Positions 1 to 8,834 of a stretch of DNA of 64,000 bases are shown one piece after another. The DNA is from an uncultured Pseudomonadales bacterium (GTDB taxonomy: Bacteria; Pseudomonadota; Gammaproteobacteria; Pseudomonadales; Azotimanducaceae): the NCBI GenBank assembly GCA_958295875.1, contig OY282379.1, positions 124,001 to 188,000 of the forward strand, written 5' to 3'. Numbering within the stretch: position 1 is the first letter of the stretch; every line of letters starts with the position of its first letter. The position numbers and the translations under genes were made by a program. The notes under the pieces were generated by a model. That model was not told where the DNA came from. It searched no databases and saw only the letters and a list, made by a program, of their open reading frames with translations.

Positions 1-225
1 CGCGGCTTGCGCCAGCGCAGTGGGCGACACATCCACGCCGGTGACGTCAAAGCCGAGTTGCGCCAAATGGAGCGCGTTGCGCCCACGGCCGCAGGCAACG
101 TCCAGTGCGCGTCCCGGCGGCGCGGCCGCCGCCCACTCGGTGAGCCATGCGCTCGGCTGCTTCCGCTCAGCGTAGGCGCCTTCACGGTAGCGCGCCTCCC
201 AACGGCAACGGTCGGCGGCGCTCAA
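1..225 (-). CDS. Class I SAM-dependent methyltransferase, partial (3' end beyond the left edge)
   Basis: This is the first ~75 codons of a minus-strand gene that runs off the left edge. The translation contains the glycine-rich SAM-binding motif I (ALDVACGRGRNALHLA) followed by the acidic end of strand beta2 (GFDVTGVDVS). That is the Rossmann signature of class I methyltransferases, of the small tellurite-resistance/thiopurine type. The substrate cannot be told. I place the start at a TTG (225-223) because it overlaps the TGA stop of the upstream gene (TTGA), a coupling seen repeatedly in this window. A CTG three bases upstream is the alternative. The family is clear; the exact start is not. 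Confidence 0.75.
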   Translation of the reverse strand, partial: MSAADRCRWEARYREGAYAERKQPSAWLTEWAAAAPPGRALDVACGRGRNALHLAQLGFDVTGVDVSPTALAQAA

Positions 226-1757
226 CAGTTCTCCAACACCCAAGCGCCGATGGCCGTCAGGGCCGCCGGCGCCATGGTCTCATCGATGCGCGCGTACTCC
301 TCCGGCGAACCCGTCTCCGCGGTCTGGAAGAGGTGGTTCAAGCCCGGCAACACGCGCAGGTCGATGGCACCTGTCACGGCGTTCACCGCTTGCACCACCG
401 GCATGCTCTGCGTCGGCGGCACTTGCAGGTCCAGCTCGCCATAGAGCGCGAGCATCGGCACCCGCGCCGCCAACAAGTCTTCCCGCGGGTCATAGTTCAG
501 GAACTCGAGGAACCAGGGCGAGACGACGAAATCAACGAGGGCGGCGTTGTCGGCATCGAGCTGCAGCAGGGTGCGTTCGACGAAGTTGAACTCTGCCACC
601 GCGGCGGCGTAGCGCTCAAGCCCTGCGGCGCGGCGCTCCTCCCAAGTGCCCGGCGCGCGCGCCACGGCGTACAGCGTCGCCTGCAAATCGGCGAACTGCT
701 CGATGGTGGAATCAAACAGCGGCGTCGAGCCGGCGTCGAGCACCAAACGAATCTGGCGTTGATGCAGCGCCTCGCCAGACACGGCGGGCCCCGCCAACAT
801 CACCGCGCAAGCGAGGCCGGCGTCGCCGGCCGCGAGCTGCGCCGCCACCAACCCGCCCTCGCTGTGGCCAATCACGCCGATGCGCTGCGCGGCGATTTCT
901 TCCCGCTGTCGCAGCCACGCCACCGCCGCCGCGGCGTCGGCAGCAAAGTCTCTGGTGACGGCCTTCGCAAAGTCGCCGGTGGAGTCGCCGACGCCACGGT
1001 CGTCGTAACGCAACACGCCGACGCCATTGCGCGACAGATGATCTGCTAGCACCGAAAACGGCTTGTGGCCAAGCAAGGTCTCGTCCCGGTCTTGCGGCCC
1101 GGAGCCAGTCACCAAAACCACGGTCGGGAACGGGCCGCTCGGCGGCAGCGTCAACGTGCCGGCCAACATGACATCCGGCGCCCCGCCGGGCAGCGTGACG
1201 TCCTGCACAGCGTAGGGAAACGGCGGCTTGGGCGTTTGCGGGCGCGGGCGCTCCGAGGGCTTGTCCACCTTGGCCAGGTTGAGATCCATCCCCACGCCCT
1301 GATGCCACTCCCCTTCGAGCGTCCCCGGCGCGGCCATGACGCCGGAGTATGAAGCCGCCAACGCCTTGATGTGCAAGGCGAAGCGCTCGCCATCAAAGCG
1401 CGCGTCGTCCACCGCGATGCCGAGGGCGCCCTGGTCTGGGCTGTCCAATGTCGCCGACAAGGCGCCATCGGCTTGCGTCACCCGCACAATGATCCGCAGG
1501 TCCGCATCTTCCAGCCGACCCTCCCAAATGCCGACGATGCGCTCCGCTTGCACCGGCGTCTCCGGCAAGGACTCAATGTCCATGGCCGGCGAGCAGCCCA
1601 CCAAGGTAAAGGGGATGAAGGGGAGGAGCGCCCACCACGCAAACGAGTTTGGGCCCAGCCCCCGCTTCGCCTGCCGGCCCGCACTGCAACCGCCAGCGCG
1701 TGGCGCAGTTGAGGCACCGCCCCCGTCTCGGCACAGCTCAAGCGCTAGGTTCGCCAC
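222..1757 (-). CDS. Alpha/beta hydrolase, probable lipoprotein
   Basis: A 511-aa serine hydrolase. A hydrophobic stretch ends in a lipobox-like LVGC (Cys55), suggesting export and lipidation. An N-terminal beta-rich domain (~70-165) precedes the alpha/beta hydrolase domain (~190-510). The visible triad is Ser299 in GHSEGG, Asp443 in YGELD and His475 in LPGLNHLFQ. The last motif is typical of the secreted dienelactone-hydrolase/S9-like group often found in bacterial esterase-peptidases. The GTG start at 1757 leaves an unusually long ~38-residue lead before the hydrophobic segment, and I found no internal ATG, GTG or TTG before the lipobox, so the N-terminus is doubtful. It overlaps the methyltransferase downstream. 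The substrate is unknown. Confidence 0.85.
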   Translation of the reverse strand: MANLALELCRDGGGASTAPRAGGCSAGRQAKRGLGPNSFAWWALLPFIPFTLVGCSPAMDIESLPETPVQAERIVGIWEGRLEDADLRIIVRVTQADGALSATLDSPDQGALGIAVDDARFDGERFALHIKALAASYSGVMAAPGTLEGEWHQGVGMDLNLAKVDKPSERPRPQTPKPPFPYAVQDVTLPGGAPDVMLAGTLTLPPSGPFPTVVLVTGSGPQDRDETLLGHKPFSVLADHLSRNGVGVLRYDDRGVGDSTGDFAKAVTRDFAADAAAAVAWLRQREEIAAQRIGVIGHSEGGLVAAQLAAGDAGLACAVMLAGPAVSGEALHQRQIRLVLDAGSTPLFDSTIEQFADLQATLYAVARAPGTWEERRAAGLERYAAAVAEFNFVERTLLQLDADNAALVDFVVSPWFLEFLNYDPREDLLAARVPMLALYGELDLQVPPTQSMPVVQAVNAVTGAIDLRVLPGLNHLFQTAETGSPEEYARIDETMAPAALTAIGAWVLENC

Positions 1758-1771
1758 GGCACCTGCGACCG

Positions 1772-2692
1772 TCAGCCGTCGCGGCTACAAGCGTCCCGAT
1801 ATGGCGTCATGTCCATGTTCCGGTACCGGGCGCTCACGCCGTCCAAGGTCTCTGCCGTCCAATAGGAATGGCCCGGCGGCGGAAAGCCGAGCATCTCGCG
1901 CTGCGCCGGCGTCGCTTGTTCAATCCAGTCCCGGAACTCGCGCTTGATGGCGTAGGCAGACCAACCGACGATGCCGAGCCACCGCCAAGCCGCCGGCGCA
2001 TAGGTGATGAATTGGCCAAGGCGGCCGACATCGGCGTGAAACGGCGTGCCGCGATGGAACGTGCGCATGCTGTAGATGAAGAGCGAACCTGCCGGCACGA
2101 CGATGCGGTGCTCGTTGTCGTAGAGTTCCGGGCGGCGCTCGCGCTGGTAGCGGGCGGGCCAGAGAATGCGCTCCGGATAATGCTGCCGCGAACACACCGC
2201 GGTGGGCGCATGCGCTTCGGTGACGTCCGTGTAGTACAGCAGATACGCCGTCTGCCAGTACGCCGGCAGGTTGGGCGGATAGGCGAGCGTGTGGTTGCCG
2301 TAGTCGCAGTGCATCACTTGATCTTGGTCCGCTGGATGCCCCTTGCACTTGAAGTGCAAGTGCGATTGCTCGCAGAAGAGCTCGCTGCCGCCAGCCGCCC
2401 TGTGCGCGAACTCGACGAGTTCCGGATGCATGGTGATGGCGTTCAGGAAGGTGCCGGGGAATGGGAAACGGTGGCCGAAGACGTTGCCCGGCCCGCCGGA
2501 CCGATCCCAATCCGGGGGCTTCGGGCGAGTCGGATCGTCGCAGTACTCCACCCAGCCGGGCAGGATGTCGCGCAGCTCGCCTCGCGCGCCGGAGAGCTCG
2601 TCGGCGTTCAGGAACCCCTCCACGATCGCGTAGCCGTGTTCGTGGTAGTGCTCGATGTGGTGCTTGGCAATGCGACGCAAGGGCCTATCCAA
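1772..2692 (-). CDS. Phytanoyl-CoA dioxygenase (PhyH) family protein
   Basis: A predicted Fe(II)/2-oxoglutarate oxygenase of 306 aa. The double-stranded beta-helix metal triad is readable as His128-x-Asp130 (MHCDYGNH) and a distal His213 (MRTFHRGTP). The N-terminal HGYAIVEGFLNADEL is the usual PhyH opening. PhyH enzymes hydroxylate varied small molecules and lipids, so the substrate stays open. I used the TTG at 2692, just before the conserved domain. The frame stays open to a GTG at 2791, but that extension is low-complexity and reaches into the divergent xthA promoter region. No good ribosome-binding site marks either start. Confidence 0.85.
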   Translation of the reverse strand: MDRPLRRIAKHHIEHYHEHGYAIVEGFLNADELSGARGELRDILPGWVEYCDDPTRPKPPDWDRSGGPGNVFGHRFPFPGTFLNAITMHPELVEFAHRAAGGSELFCEQSHLHFKCKGHPADQDQVMHCDYGNHTLAYPPNLPAYWQTAYLLYYTDVTEAHAPTAVCSRQHYPERILWPARYQRERRPELYDNEHRIVVPAGSLFIYSMRTFHRGTPFHADVGRLGQFITYAPAAWRWLGIVGWSAYAIKREFRDWIEQATPAQREMLGFPPPGHSYWTAETLDGVSARYRNMDMTPYRDACSRDG

Positions 2693-2870
2693 CAGCGGGA
2701 GAGACGGTAGTTTACCGCCACCCCTGAGCCGGCGGTTCGGCGCGCCGGCGCCACCTTTGGCATCCCGTGGGCGGGCCAACCCTGCGCCCACGACTTACAA
2801 TGGCGCCGTGGACGCCGCAGCATCGCAGCCACATAGCCGCCGAACATCGCCGAGCCGCCGCAACAACCCC

Positions 2871-3641
2871 ATGCGCATCGTGAGTTGGAACGTCAACGGG
2901 CTGCGCGCCTGCGTTCGCAAGGGCTTCCTCGAGGTCCTCGACACCTGCGGCGCGGATGTCGTGGCGCTGCAGGAAGTGCGGGCGCTGCCCAGCCAGCTCA
3001 CCCCCGGGGTGCAGGCGCCAACGGGCTGGCACGCCGCCTTCGCGCCGGCGCAGCGGCTCGGCTACAGCGGCGTCGCCATCTACTCGCGGCAGGCACCCAG
3101 CCGAGTGCAAACATCCTTGAGCGAGGAGCGCTTCGATGTCGAAGGCCGCTTCATCGCCGCTTCCTTCGGGCGGCTCTCCGTCGCCTCGGTCTACTTCCCC
3201 AAGGGCAGCGGCAAGGACCGTGACAACAGCCGGGTGCCCTACAAGCTCGAGTTCTACGCCGCCGCCTTCAAGCGTTTGCAAGCGCTGCGGCGGCGCGGCC
3301 CGGTGTTCGTGGTCGGTGACTACAACACCGCCCACGAAGCCATCGACCTCGCCCGCCCCAAGGGCAACGAAAAGACGAGCGGCTTCTTGCCCGAGGAACG
3401 GGCGGAGCTGTCGCGTTGGCTGCAAGCAGGTTGGGTGGATGCGTTCCGCGCCCAGCATCCCGGCGAGCCCGGACACTACACTTGGTGGCGGCAGTGGGGC
3501 GGCGCGCGGGAGAACAACGTGGGCTGGCGGATCGACTATGTGCTCGCCTCGCCGAGCGCGGCCAAGCGGGTGACGAACGCCTTCATCTGGCCAAACACCC
3601 TTGGTTCGGACCACTGCCCGTTGGGGGTCGACTTCGCGTAG
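2871..3641 (+). CDS. xthA: Exodeoxyribonuclease III / AP endonuclease
   Basis: A 256-aa protein of the exonuclease III (EEP) family for base-excision repair at abasic sites. Motifs run in order: SWNVNGLRA (metal-binding Asn) near residue 5, LQEVRA (catalytic Glu), YFPKGS, GDYNTAHEAIDLA (the catalytic Asp-x-Asn pair), the WRIDYVLAS segment and the terminal SDHCPLGVDF (Asp-His). The length matches the family. The ATG at 2871 directly precedes the conserved MRIVSWNVNG start. The longer open frame upstream is not conserved in type. It is divergent from the PhyH gene and convergent with ddl. Confidence 0.95.
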   Translation: MRIVSWNVNGLRACVRKGFLEVLDTCGADVVALQEVRALPSQLTPGVQAPTGWHAAFAPAQRLGYSGVAIYSRQAPSRVQTSLSEERFDVEGRFIAASFGRLSVASVYFPKGSGKDRDNSRVPYKLEFYAAAFKRLQALRRRGPVFVVGDYNTAHEAIDLARPKGNEKTSGFLPEERAELSRWLQAGWVDAFRAQHPGEPGHYTWWRQWGGARENNVGWRIDYVLASPSAAKRVTNAFIWPNTLGSDHCPLGVDFA

Positions 3642-3705
3642 CCGGGCGTGCGACCGTGGGTGGCGGGCAGCGCCCAGCGGGCGGCGGGCGCCCGAACGGC
3701 TGCGG

Positions 3706-4671
3706 TCAGCCGGAACCGGCCCGCGGCAAGCTCGCGCCCCGTCGCCATGCGCTGCGGGCCAGCGCGTCCACCAATGCCTCGAAGCCGTGCCCGGCGACCT
3801 TGGCGCCATCCGGATAGAGGCTGGTGGGCGTCATGCCGGGCATGGTGTTGATCTCCAACAGCCAGATGTCGTCCAAGTCCGTCACCAAGAAGTCTGCCCT
3901 GGAGAGGTCGCGCAGGCCGATGGCTTGGTGGCCGGCGATGGCGATGCGGCGCACCGCTGCCGTCACAGCGTCCGTCAGCGGCGCTGGGATGATGTGTTCG
4001 CTCTTGCCCGGCGTGTAGCGGTTCTCGTAGTCGTACCACTCGTCCCAGGCGGTGACGATCTCGATGGCAGGCCAAGCCTGCGGCGCCTCGCCCTGTAAAT
4101 CCAACACGCCCACCGTGATCTCGCGGCCTTGCACGAACGGCTCCACGATCACCGTGTCGCCGAAGCGCTGCGCGGCGGCGATGGGCGCCCGCAAGTCGCC
4201 GCCGTTCGGCAGCGGTGTCACCCCCAACGCAGAGCCTTGGCGGCTCGGCTTCACCACCACGCGGCTGCCGAAGCGCTCCTGCACCGCGGCCACCGCGGCG
4301 TCCAAACCCGCGTCCGGCGCGAGGGCGACCTCGTCCAGCACCGGCAGGCCAGCGGCGCGGAACAACGCCTTGGAAGCGTGCTTGTCCATGCCCAGCGCGC
4401 TGCCGCGCACATCGCTGCCGACATAGGGCAAGCCGAGCATCTCCAAGTGCCCCTGCACCGTGCCATCCTCACCTGGCGGGCCGTGCAGCACCGGGAACAC
4501 TACATCTGGGGCGAACTCCAACAACGCCGCCGTGAGGTTGGCGTCGAGCTCCAGCACCAACACATCCTTGTGGCGCGCTCGCAACGCCGCCGCCACCTGC
4601 CCAGCCGACGAACGCGAGACGCTGGCTTCTGGCGAGCCGCCGCCGGCGAGCACGGCCACCCTCAATTCCAT
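3706..4671 (-). CDS. ddl: D-alanine--D-alanine ligase
   Basis: A 321-aa ATP-grasp ligase that makes the D-Ala-D-Ala dipeptide for peptidoglycan. The N-terminal VAVLAGGGSPEASVSRSS loop, the LHGPPGEDGTVQG segment, VVVKPSRQGSALGV (ATP grasp) and the metal/substrate end LLEINTMPGMTPTS are all in place. It is the last gene of a coupled minus-strand run. Its start lies inside the end of the S9 peptidase gene (10-base overlap), so it is probably co-translated with that gene rather than sitting in a dcw cluster. A separate ddlB in the mur/fts cluster elsewhere is possible. Confidence 0.95.
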   Translation of the reverse strand: MELRVAVLAGGGSPEASVSRSSAGQVAAALRARHKDVLVLELDANLTAALLEFAPDVVFPVLHGPPGEDGTVQGHLEMLGLPYVGSDVRGSALGMDKHASKALFRAAGLPVLDEVALAPDAGLDAAVAAVQERFGSRVVVKPSRQGSALGVTPLPNGGDLRAPIAAAQRFGDTVIVEPFVQGREITVGVLDLQGEAPQAWPAIEIVTAWDEWYDYENRYTPGKSEHIIPAPLTDAVTAAVRRIAIAGHQAIGLRDLSRADFLVTDLDDIWLLEINTMPGMTPTSLYPDGAKVAGHGFEALVDALARSAWRRGASLPRAGSG

Positions 4672-6590
4672 GCGGCGTTCTCCACGCTGAGCGGCGGCAG
4701 GTCATCGGCGGGTTCAAGGCCAAACACCTTGCTGAAGAAGGCGAGTTCGCACTCCATGGCGCGCTTGGCGTTCTCGGCGCGGCGGAAGCCGTGGCCTTCG
4801 CCCTCAAACAGGAGATACGCCACCGGAATGCCCTTCGCCTTGAGCGCGTCGAACATTGCTTCAGCTTGATTGCGGGGCACGATGCGGTCGTCCGCGCCCT
4901 GAAAGAAGATCGTCGGGCAACGCAGCCGGTCGATGTGCGCCACCGGCGAACGCGCCGCAAAATCCTCCTTGGCGACGAGGCTGTAGATGTAGCGCGACTC
5001 GAACTTGTGCGTGTCGCGGGCCAGCTTGTCGAGATCGCCCACGCCGTAATGGCTGGCCCCGGCCTTGAAGACGTCGGCAAAGACCAACGCCGCCAAGGTG
5101 GTGTAGCCGCCGGCGCTGCCGCCGCGGATGGCCACCCGGTTTGCGTCCACCCGCCCTTCGAGCGCCAAGAAACGCACGCCGGCAGCGCAGTCCTCGACGT
5201 CGACGATGCCCCATTGGCCGGCCAGACGCTCCCGGTAGGCGCGCCCGAAGCCCGTGCTGCCACCGTAGTTCACGTCCAACACGGCCCAGCCGCGGGACGT
5301 GTAGTACTGAATGCGCAGGCTCAAGTCCCGCGATGCAGCGCCCGTCGGGCCGCCGTGGCTCATCACCAACAGCGGCGGCCGATCACCTTCCGGCGCCGCG
5401 AAGCCGGCGTTGCGCGGCGGATAGAAGTTGCCGTGCGCGACGGCGCCGCCGGCGCTCGGAAAGCGAATGGACTGCGGCGCGGACAACACCCCGCCTGGCA
5501 ACGCGACGCGCCCCTCCACGGCCAAGCGCGTGAGTTCGCCGGCCGCGGTGTCCAGTTCCAACACGGCGCCCACATCGTCGCTTCTGCCGCCGATGAACGC
5601 GACGCCGCCGGGGGTACGGGCGAGGCTGCGGTAGCTTGAGCACTCCGCGGCGAGCGGCGACGTGAGGCCCTGGTCCAAGTCCGCCACGACCAGCTCGGCG
5701 ACGCCGGCTTCAATGCGCTGCGCCACCACGTGGCGCGGCCCCACCGGCACATAGCTGCGCGCGTCCAAGCTCCAAAGCGGCACGCCGTACTCGGCTTCGT
5801 CCGGCACGGCGCAATAGGCGCCAGACTCGTCATAGCAGTGGAGATTCCAGAAACCGCTCGCGTCCGAGACGTAAGCCAGCCGGTGGTCGTGCATCCACTC
5901 CGGTTGGCAGATGGATTCCGCCGCCCCGCCCGCCACCACCGTGGCTTCGCCCACGGCGCCGGCTGCATCGAGCGTGGCGACGATGAGCTGCGTGCCGTCC
6001 CAAGGCATGTTGGGATGATCCCAAACGAGAAAGGCGAGCTTGTCGCCGCTTGGCGAGAGAGACGCGCCGGCGTAGAAGTCATGGCCGCTGTGCAGCACCT
6101 CGATGGCGCCGTCGACGACGTCCACCCGCACCAAATCGTTGCTGGCCTCATCGCCAACGCCATGCCGTTCCCGCACTGCGATGAGGCTGGCGCGGCGCTC
6201 GTCCCAGATCAGCGCGCCGAAGCGTTCGTCGGCATCGCTCAAGGTGACGCGGGTGGCCACCGAGCCGTTCAGCGGCACCGCGTGAATGTTCTGATCCTCG
6301 AAGTTCACGAACCACGCCGTGGTGTCGGAAACGGCGAAGGCGCCGCCGCCGTACTCATGCACGCGGCTGCGCGCATTGAGCGGCGCCGGCGTGAGGTCGC
6401 GCCGCTCGCCATCCCGCAAGCACACGAGCGCCGAGCGGCCGCCTTCGTTCGGGCGCGCCTCCAGCCAAAAGAAGGCGCCGTCGCGGTAGCGCAATTCGGC
6501 AAACGCCACGAAGGCGGACAGGATGAAGTCTGCCGTGATCGGCGAAGCCCACGCTCCATGCCGGGCGACTGTCGGTGGCGCCGCGCTCAC
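4662..6590 (-). CDS. S9 family prolyl-oligopeptidase-type serine peptidase
   Basis: A 642-aa cytosolic-looking peptidase (no signal peptide) of the acylaminoacyl/dipeptidyl-peptidase type. The first ~380 residues have the repeating beta-propeller character (for example DKLAFLVWDHPNMPWDG). The C-terminal alpha/beta hydrolase carries Ser492 in GGSAGGYTT, Asp568 in FQGADDRIVP and His600 in EGEGHGFR. The start is GTG at 6590, overlapping the stop of the GNAT gene upstream (GTGA). It likely trims short peptides. A link to wall turnover through ddl is only contextual. Confidence 0.93.
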   Translation of the reverse strand: MSAAPPTVARHGAWASPITADFILSAFVAFAELRYRDGAFFWLEARPNEGGRSALVCLRDGERRDLTPAPLNARSRVHEYGGGAFAVSDTTAWFVNFEDQNIHAVPLNGSVATRVTLSDADERFGALIWDERRASLIAVRERHGVGDEASNDLVRVDVVDGAIEVLHSGHDFYAGASLSPSGDKLAFLVWDHPNMPWDGTQLIVATLDAAGAVGEATVVAGGAAESICQPEWMHDHRLAYVSDASGFWNLHCYDESGAYCAVPDEAEYGVPLWSLDARSYVPVGPRHVVAQRIEAGVAELVVADLDQGLTSPLAAECSSYRSLARTPGGVAFIGGRSDDVGAVLELDTAAGELTRLAVEGRVALPGGVLSAPQSIRFPSAGGAVAHGNFYPPRNAGFAAPEGDRPPLLVMSHGGPTGAASRDLSLRIQYYTSRGWAVLDVNYGGSTGFGRAYRERLAGQWGIVDVEDCAAGVRFLALEGRVDANRVAIRGGSAGGYTTLAALVFADVFKAGASHYGVGDLDKLARDTHKFESRYIYSLVAKEDFAARSPVAHIDRLRCPTIFFQGADDRIVPRNQAEAMFDALKAKGIPVAYLLFEGEGHGFRRAENAKRAMECELAFFSKVFGLEPADDLPPLSVENAAWN

Positions 6591-7144
6591 CGCACCAACG
6601 AGCGGCTTCGCAAGCCACCCTCCCGCGCCAGCGTCGCGCGTGGATCTAACGCGGCCCAGCGCTCATGGTCGCGCCAAGCGCCGTCGATGAAGAGGAACGC
6701 CTTGGCGACGCCTTCCAGCGTGAATCCGCAGCGCCTCACCAGCGCGATGGAACGGTGGTTGTCCGGCTGGATGTTTGCCTCGATGCGATGCAGCCCGAGC
6801 TCGCCAAAGGCGTACTCCTTCACCAGCCGCAGCCCCTCGGCCATGTACCCCTGACCGGCGCTCTCAATGTCCGCGTAATAGCCGAGCGTGGCGCTCAAGG
6901 CCGCGCCGCGGGCAATGTTGTTGACGTTAATGACGCCGGCGATGCGATCGTCGGACTGCAGGCACACCAGCACGCCCTCATGGTCGTCTCGGAGCGTGCG
7001 CGCGTAGTAGTGGTTGAAAGTGCGCACCGTGCGCGGCGGCGCGATCCAAGGCTCGTGCAGGGGGCGGGCCGCAACGGCAAGGGCCACCAACTCCGCCTGA
7101 TCGCCCTTGCGCACATGGCGCAGGTAGATGCGAGCGTCACCCAC
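6587..7144 (-). CDS. GNAT acetyltransferase, RimJ/RimL type
   Basis: A 185-aa GCN5-related N-acetyltransferase. The acetyl-CoA pyrophosphate loop is visible as ESAGQGYMAEG. The downstream HRIEANIQPDNHRSIALVRR and CGFTLEGVAKAFLFIDG segments are diagnostic of the RimJ/RimL branch, which acetylates ribosomal-protein N-termini and sometimes other amines. The GTG start at 7144 overlaps the end of the preceding membrane-protein gene, and its stop overlaps the S9 peptidase start. The specific substrate cannot be read from sequence, so I do not assign rimJ or rimL. Confidence 0.9.
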   Translation of the reverse strand: MGDARIYLRHVRKGDQAELVALAVAARPLHEPWIAPPRTVRTFNHYYARTLRDDHEGVLVCLQSDDRIAGVINVNNIARGAALSATLGYYADIESAGQGYMAEGLRLVKEYAFGELGLHRIEANIQPDNHRSIALVRRCGFTLEGVAKAFLFIDGAWRDHERWAALDPRATLAREGGLRSRSLVR

Positions 7145-7553
7145 CGGCTTGGCGCTCCGCTGAAGACCGCTGCCCGTAAGCCCCTTCCATCACGAACACG
7201 TCCCAGATGGCCGGAGGCACGACGACGATGCCGATGGCCACCAAGTGCAACGGATGCAGCGCAAGGCCGTCTTCGAACCAAAGGCCGCGGAAGGCGAAGT
7301 CATTGTGATGCCAGTACGCCACGCCAAAGGTCACGCAGGCGACGCCAAGGGTCACCAGCATGAGCCGCAAGCCATACCGACACCCCCACCAAAAACTCCG
7401 CCAGTGTTCCGCCAAGCCACTGCGGGGCGGTGCCGCTGCATCGCCCGCTGCGTTCCCAGCCGCCACGCCAACCGTCGGCCCGACTGCGGCGACGGCGACG
7501 CCGGCGTTTGGCCGCGCGGCAATGGCGCCTGTTCCGATGTCTCTACGCTTCAC
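7137..7553 (-). CDS. Small two-helix membrane protein of unknown function
   Basis: A 138-aa protein I do not recognise. The first ~60 residues are Ala/Gly/Pro-rich. Two clear membrane spans follow: LMLVTLGVACVTFGVAYW and LVAIGIVVVPPAIWDVFVM. I chose the GTG at 7553 because it overlaps the TGA of the upstream C39-like peptidase (GTGA), in line with its neighbours; the frame is open further upstream but only through that gene. Its place between the peptidase and GNAT genes suggests co-expression. The sequence gives no functional hint beyond membrane localisation. Confidence 0.7.
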   Translation of the reverse strand: MKRRDIGTGAIAARPNAGVAVAAVGPTVGVAAGNAAGDAAAPPRSGLAEHWRSFWWGCRYGLRLMLVTLGVACVTFGVAYWHHNDFAFRGLWFEDGLALHPLHLVAIGIVVVPPAIWDVFVMEGAYGQRSSAERQAGG

Positions 7554-8533
7554 CTTTGCCCAGACGCCGCGCCACCCTGTAAAGAGTGCGCAAAGAGGTA
7601 GAAAACACCCCGGTTGGCAAGCCAAGCGGCGGCGAACTGATCGATGTCGTAACTGCATGGCACCCGCGCCGCGGCATCCGCGGCCGGGTCGTTCGCAAGA
7701 ACGCGATTATTCTCGATGCCGCGCACGATGACCAGATGCCCGCGAGTGCCCGGCAACGGGCTGCCATCGAGCCCGCCCTTCGCAAACGCGATGCTCGCCA
7801 CCAGCGGATGTCCGGCCGCCAAGGCGGAACGTGCCGCATACCAATCCACCGCGGTCTCCACGGCGGCCAAGGCACCCCAGCGGCTCGCGGCCCAAAGATT
7901 CTGCGGCCAAACGCCAAACATGCGCGTTGGGCGGTGGTAGCTGCGGGCAAGGAGTTGGCCGAACTCGTGGTGGATGCCAAGCTGCGAGAGCGCCATCGAC
8001 ACGCAAGTCGGGGAACAGATGCTCCCGCGAATGTTCTTCGCCGCGGCCATTTGCGTCCTCGCCGGCACCGCGACTTCGCCGGCCGGCGCAGTCGGCGGTG
8101 GCGGGATGGCAACGCGCAGCGGGCGGGCGCTCGCCACCGCCAAGTAGTCCGTTGGCGGCGCGACGGCATCGACGCGGAACTCAAGGCGTGGCGCAGCGAT
8201 GGCTGCGCGCGTCGCGAAGCAATCCACCAACATCTCCACCGCGTCGGTGTGCGGCGGCGGTGCCCCTTGCGCCGCCGGGCGGCCAACCGCGGCAGTGACG
8301 GCACACCCCGTTGCGTGCAGCAACGCACAACGCCAGCCGGGGCTGCCGACGGCGGAGAAGCTCGGCACCACCAAATGCTCCGCCGGCAGTGGCGGCAACT
8401 CAACTTGCGCCACCCACTCGGCGCCGCTGCGCCGCCATGCGAGGGCCGCGTCCACCGGCAACGGATAGCGCCAGCCGCGCTGCGCTGGCGCGAAAGCGGC
8501 GCGATGGATAACCTCTTGCCCGTGCCTGCCCAT
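7550..8533 (-). CDS. C39-like cysteine peptidase family protein
   Basis: A 327-aa protein with a C-terminal papain-fold domain (~155-325) of the peptidase C39-like type. The catalytic Cys sits in SICSPTCVSMAL, the His in TRGHLVIVRGI and the Asp in ANDPAAD, which fits this group's Cys-His-Asp order. The N-terminal ~150 residues look like an all-beta accessory domain. There is no ABC exporter beside it, so it is not a bacteriocin-maturation transporter peptidase. It leads the coupled run peptidase, membrane protein, GNAT, S9 peptidase, ddl. The ATG at 8533 overlaps the divergent glutaredoxin-like gene by 30 bases, so a downstream start is possible. Confidence 0.75.
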   Translation of the reverse strand: MGRHGQEVIHRAAFAPAQRGWRYPLPVDAALAWRRSGAEWVAQVELPPLPAEHLVVPSFSAVGSPGWRCALLHATGCAVTAAVGRPAAQGAPPPHTDAVEMLVDCFATRAAIAAPRLEFRVDAVAPPTDYLAVASARPLRVAIPPPPTAPAGEVAVPARTQMAAAKNIRGSICSPTCVSMALSQLGIHHEFGQLLARSYHRPTRMFGVWPQNLWAASRWGALAAVETAVDWYAARSALAAGHPLVASIAFAKGGLDGSPLPGTRGHLVIVRGIENNRVLANDPAADAAARVPCSYDIDQFAAAWLANRGVFYLFAHSLQGGAASGQR

Positions 8534-8761
8534 CCGATCCTTTACACCACCACCGCCTGCTCCGCCTGCGAGGCAGCGTTGGACCTCCTCGCCGCCCTGC
8601 CCCTTGCGCCGCCGCTCACGCTCGTGGCCCAAGAAGTGGCATTCGACGATGAGCTCCTGCGCCGGTATGGCCACCGCGTGCCAGTGCTCGCGTTTGGCAG
8701 CCACGAACTGGCGTGGCCGTTCGACGCCGGCGACGTCATGCGGATGTTCGCCGGCACATAG
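8504..8761 (+). CDS. Glutaredoxin-like thiol-disulfide protein (DUF836 type)
   Basis: An 85-aa thioredoxin-fold protein. The redox motif CSAC follows the first beta strand (ILYTTTACSACEAAL). RVPVLAFGSHEL supplies the cis-proline (VPV) typical of glutaredoxins. The length and the missing glutathione-binding extras fit the small glutaredoxin-family/DUF836 group, whose role is usually unassigned. It is divergently arranged with the C39-like peptidase and overlaps its 5' end, so both starts deserve caution. Confidence 0.8.
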   Translation: MDNLLPVPAHPILYTTTACSACEAALDLLAALPLAPPLTLVAQEVAFDDELLRRYGHRVPVLAFGSHELAWPFDAGDVMRMFAGT

Positions 8762-8834
8762 CGGCCCCGGCGCCAACGCAAACAGGCATGGGCGCTGTCC
8801 AGCCACGCGCAGCCGGCGGATGACCGCAGCCCAA

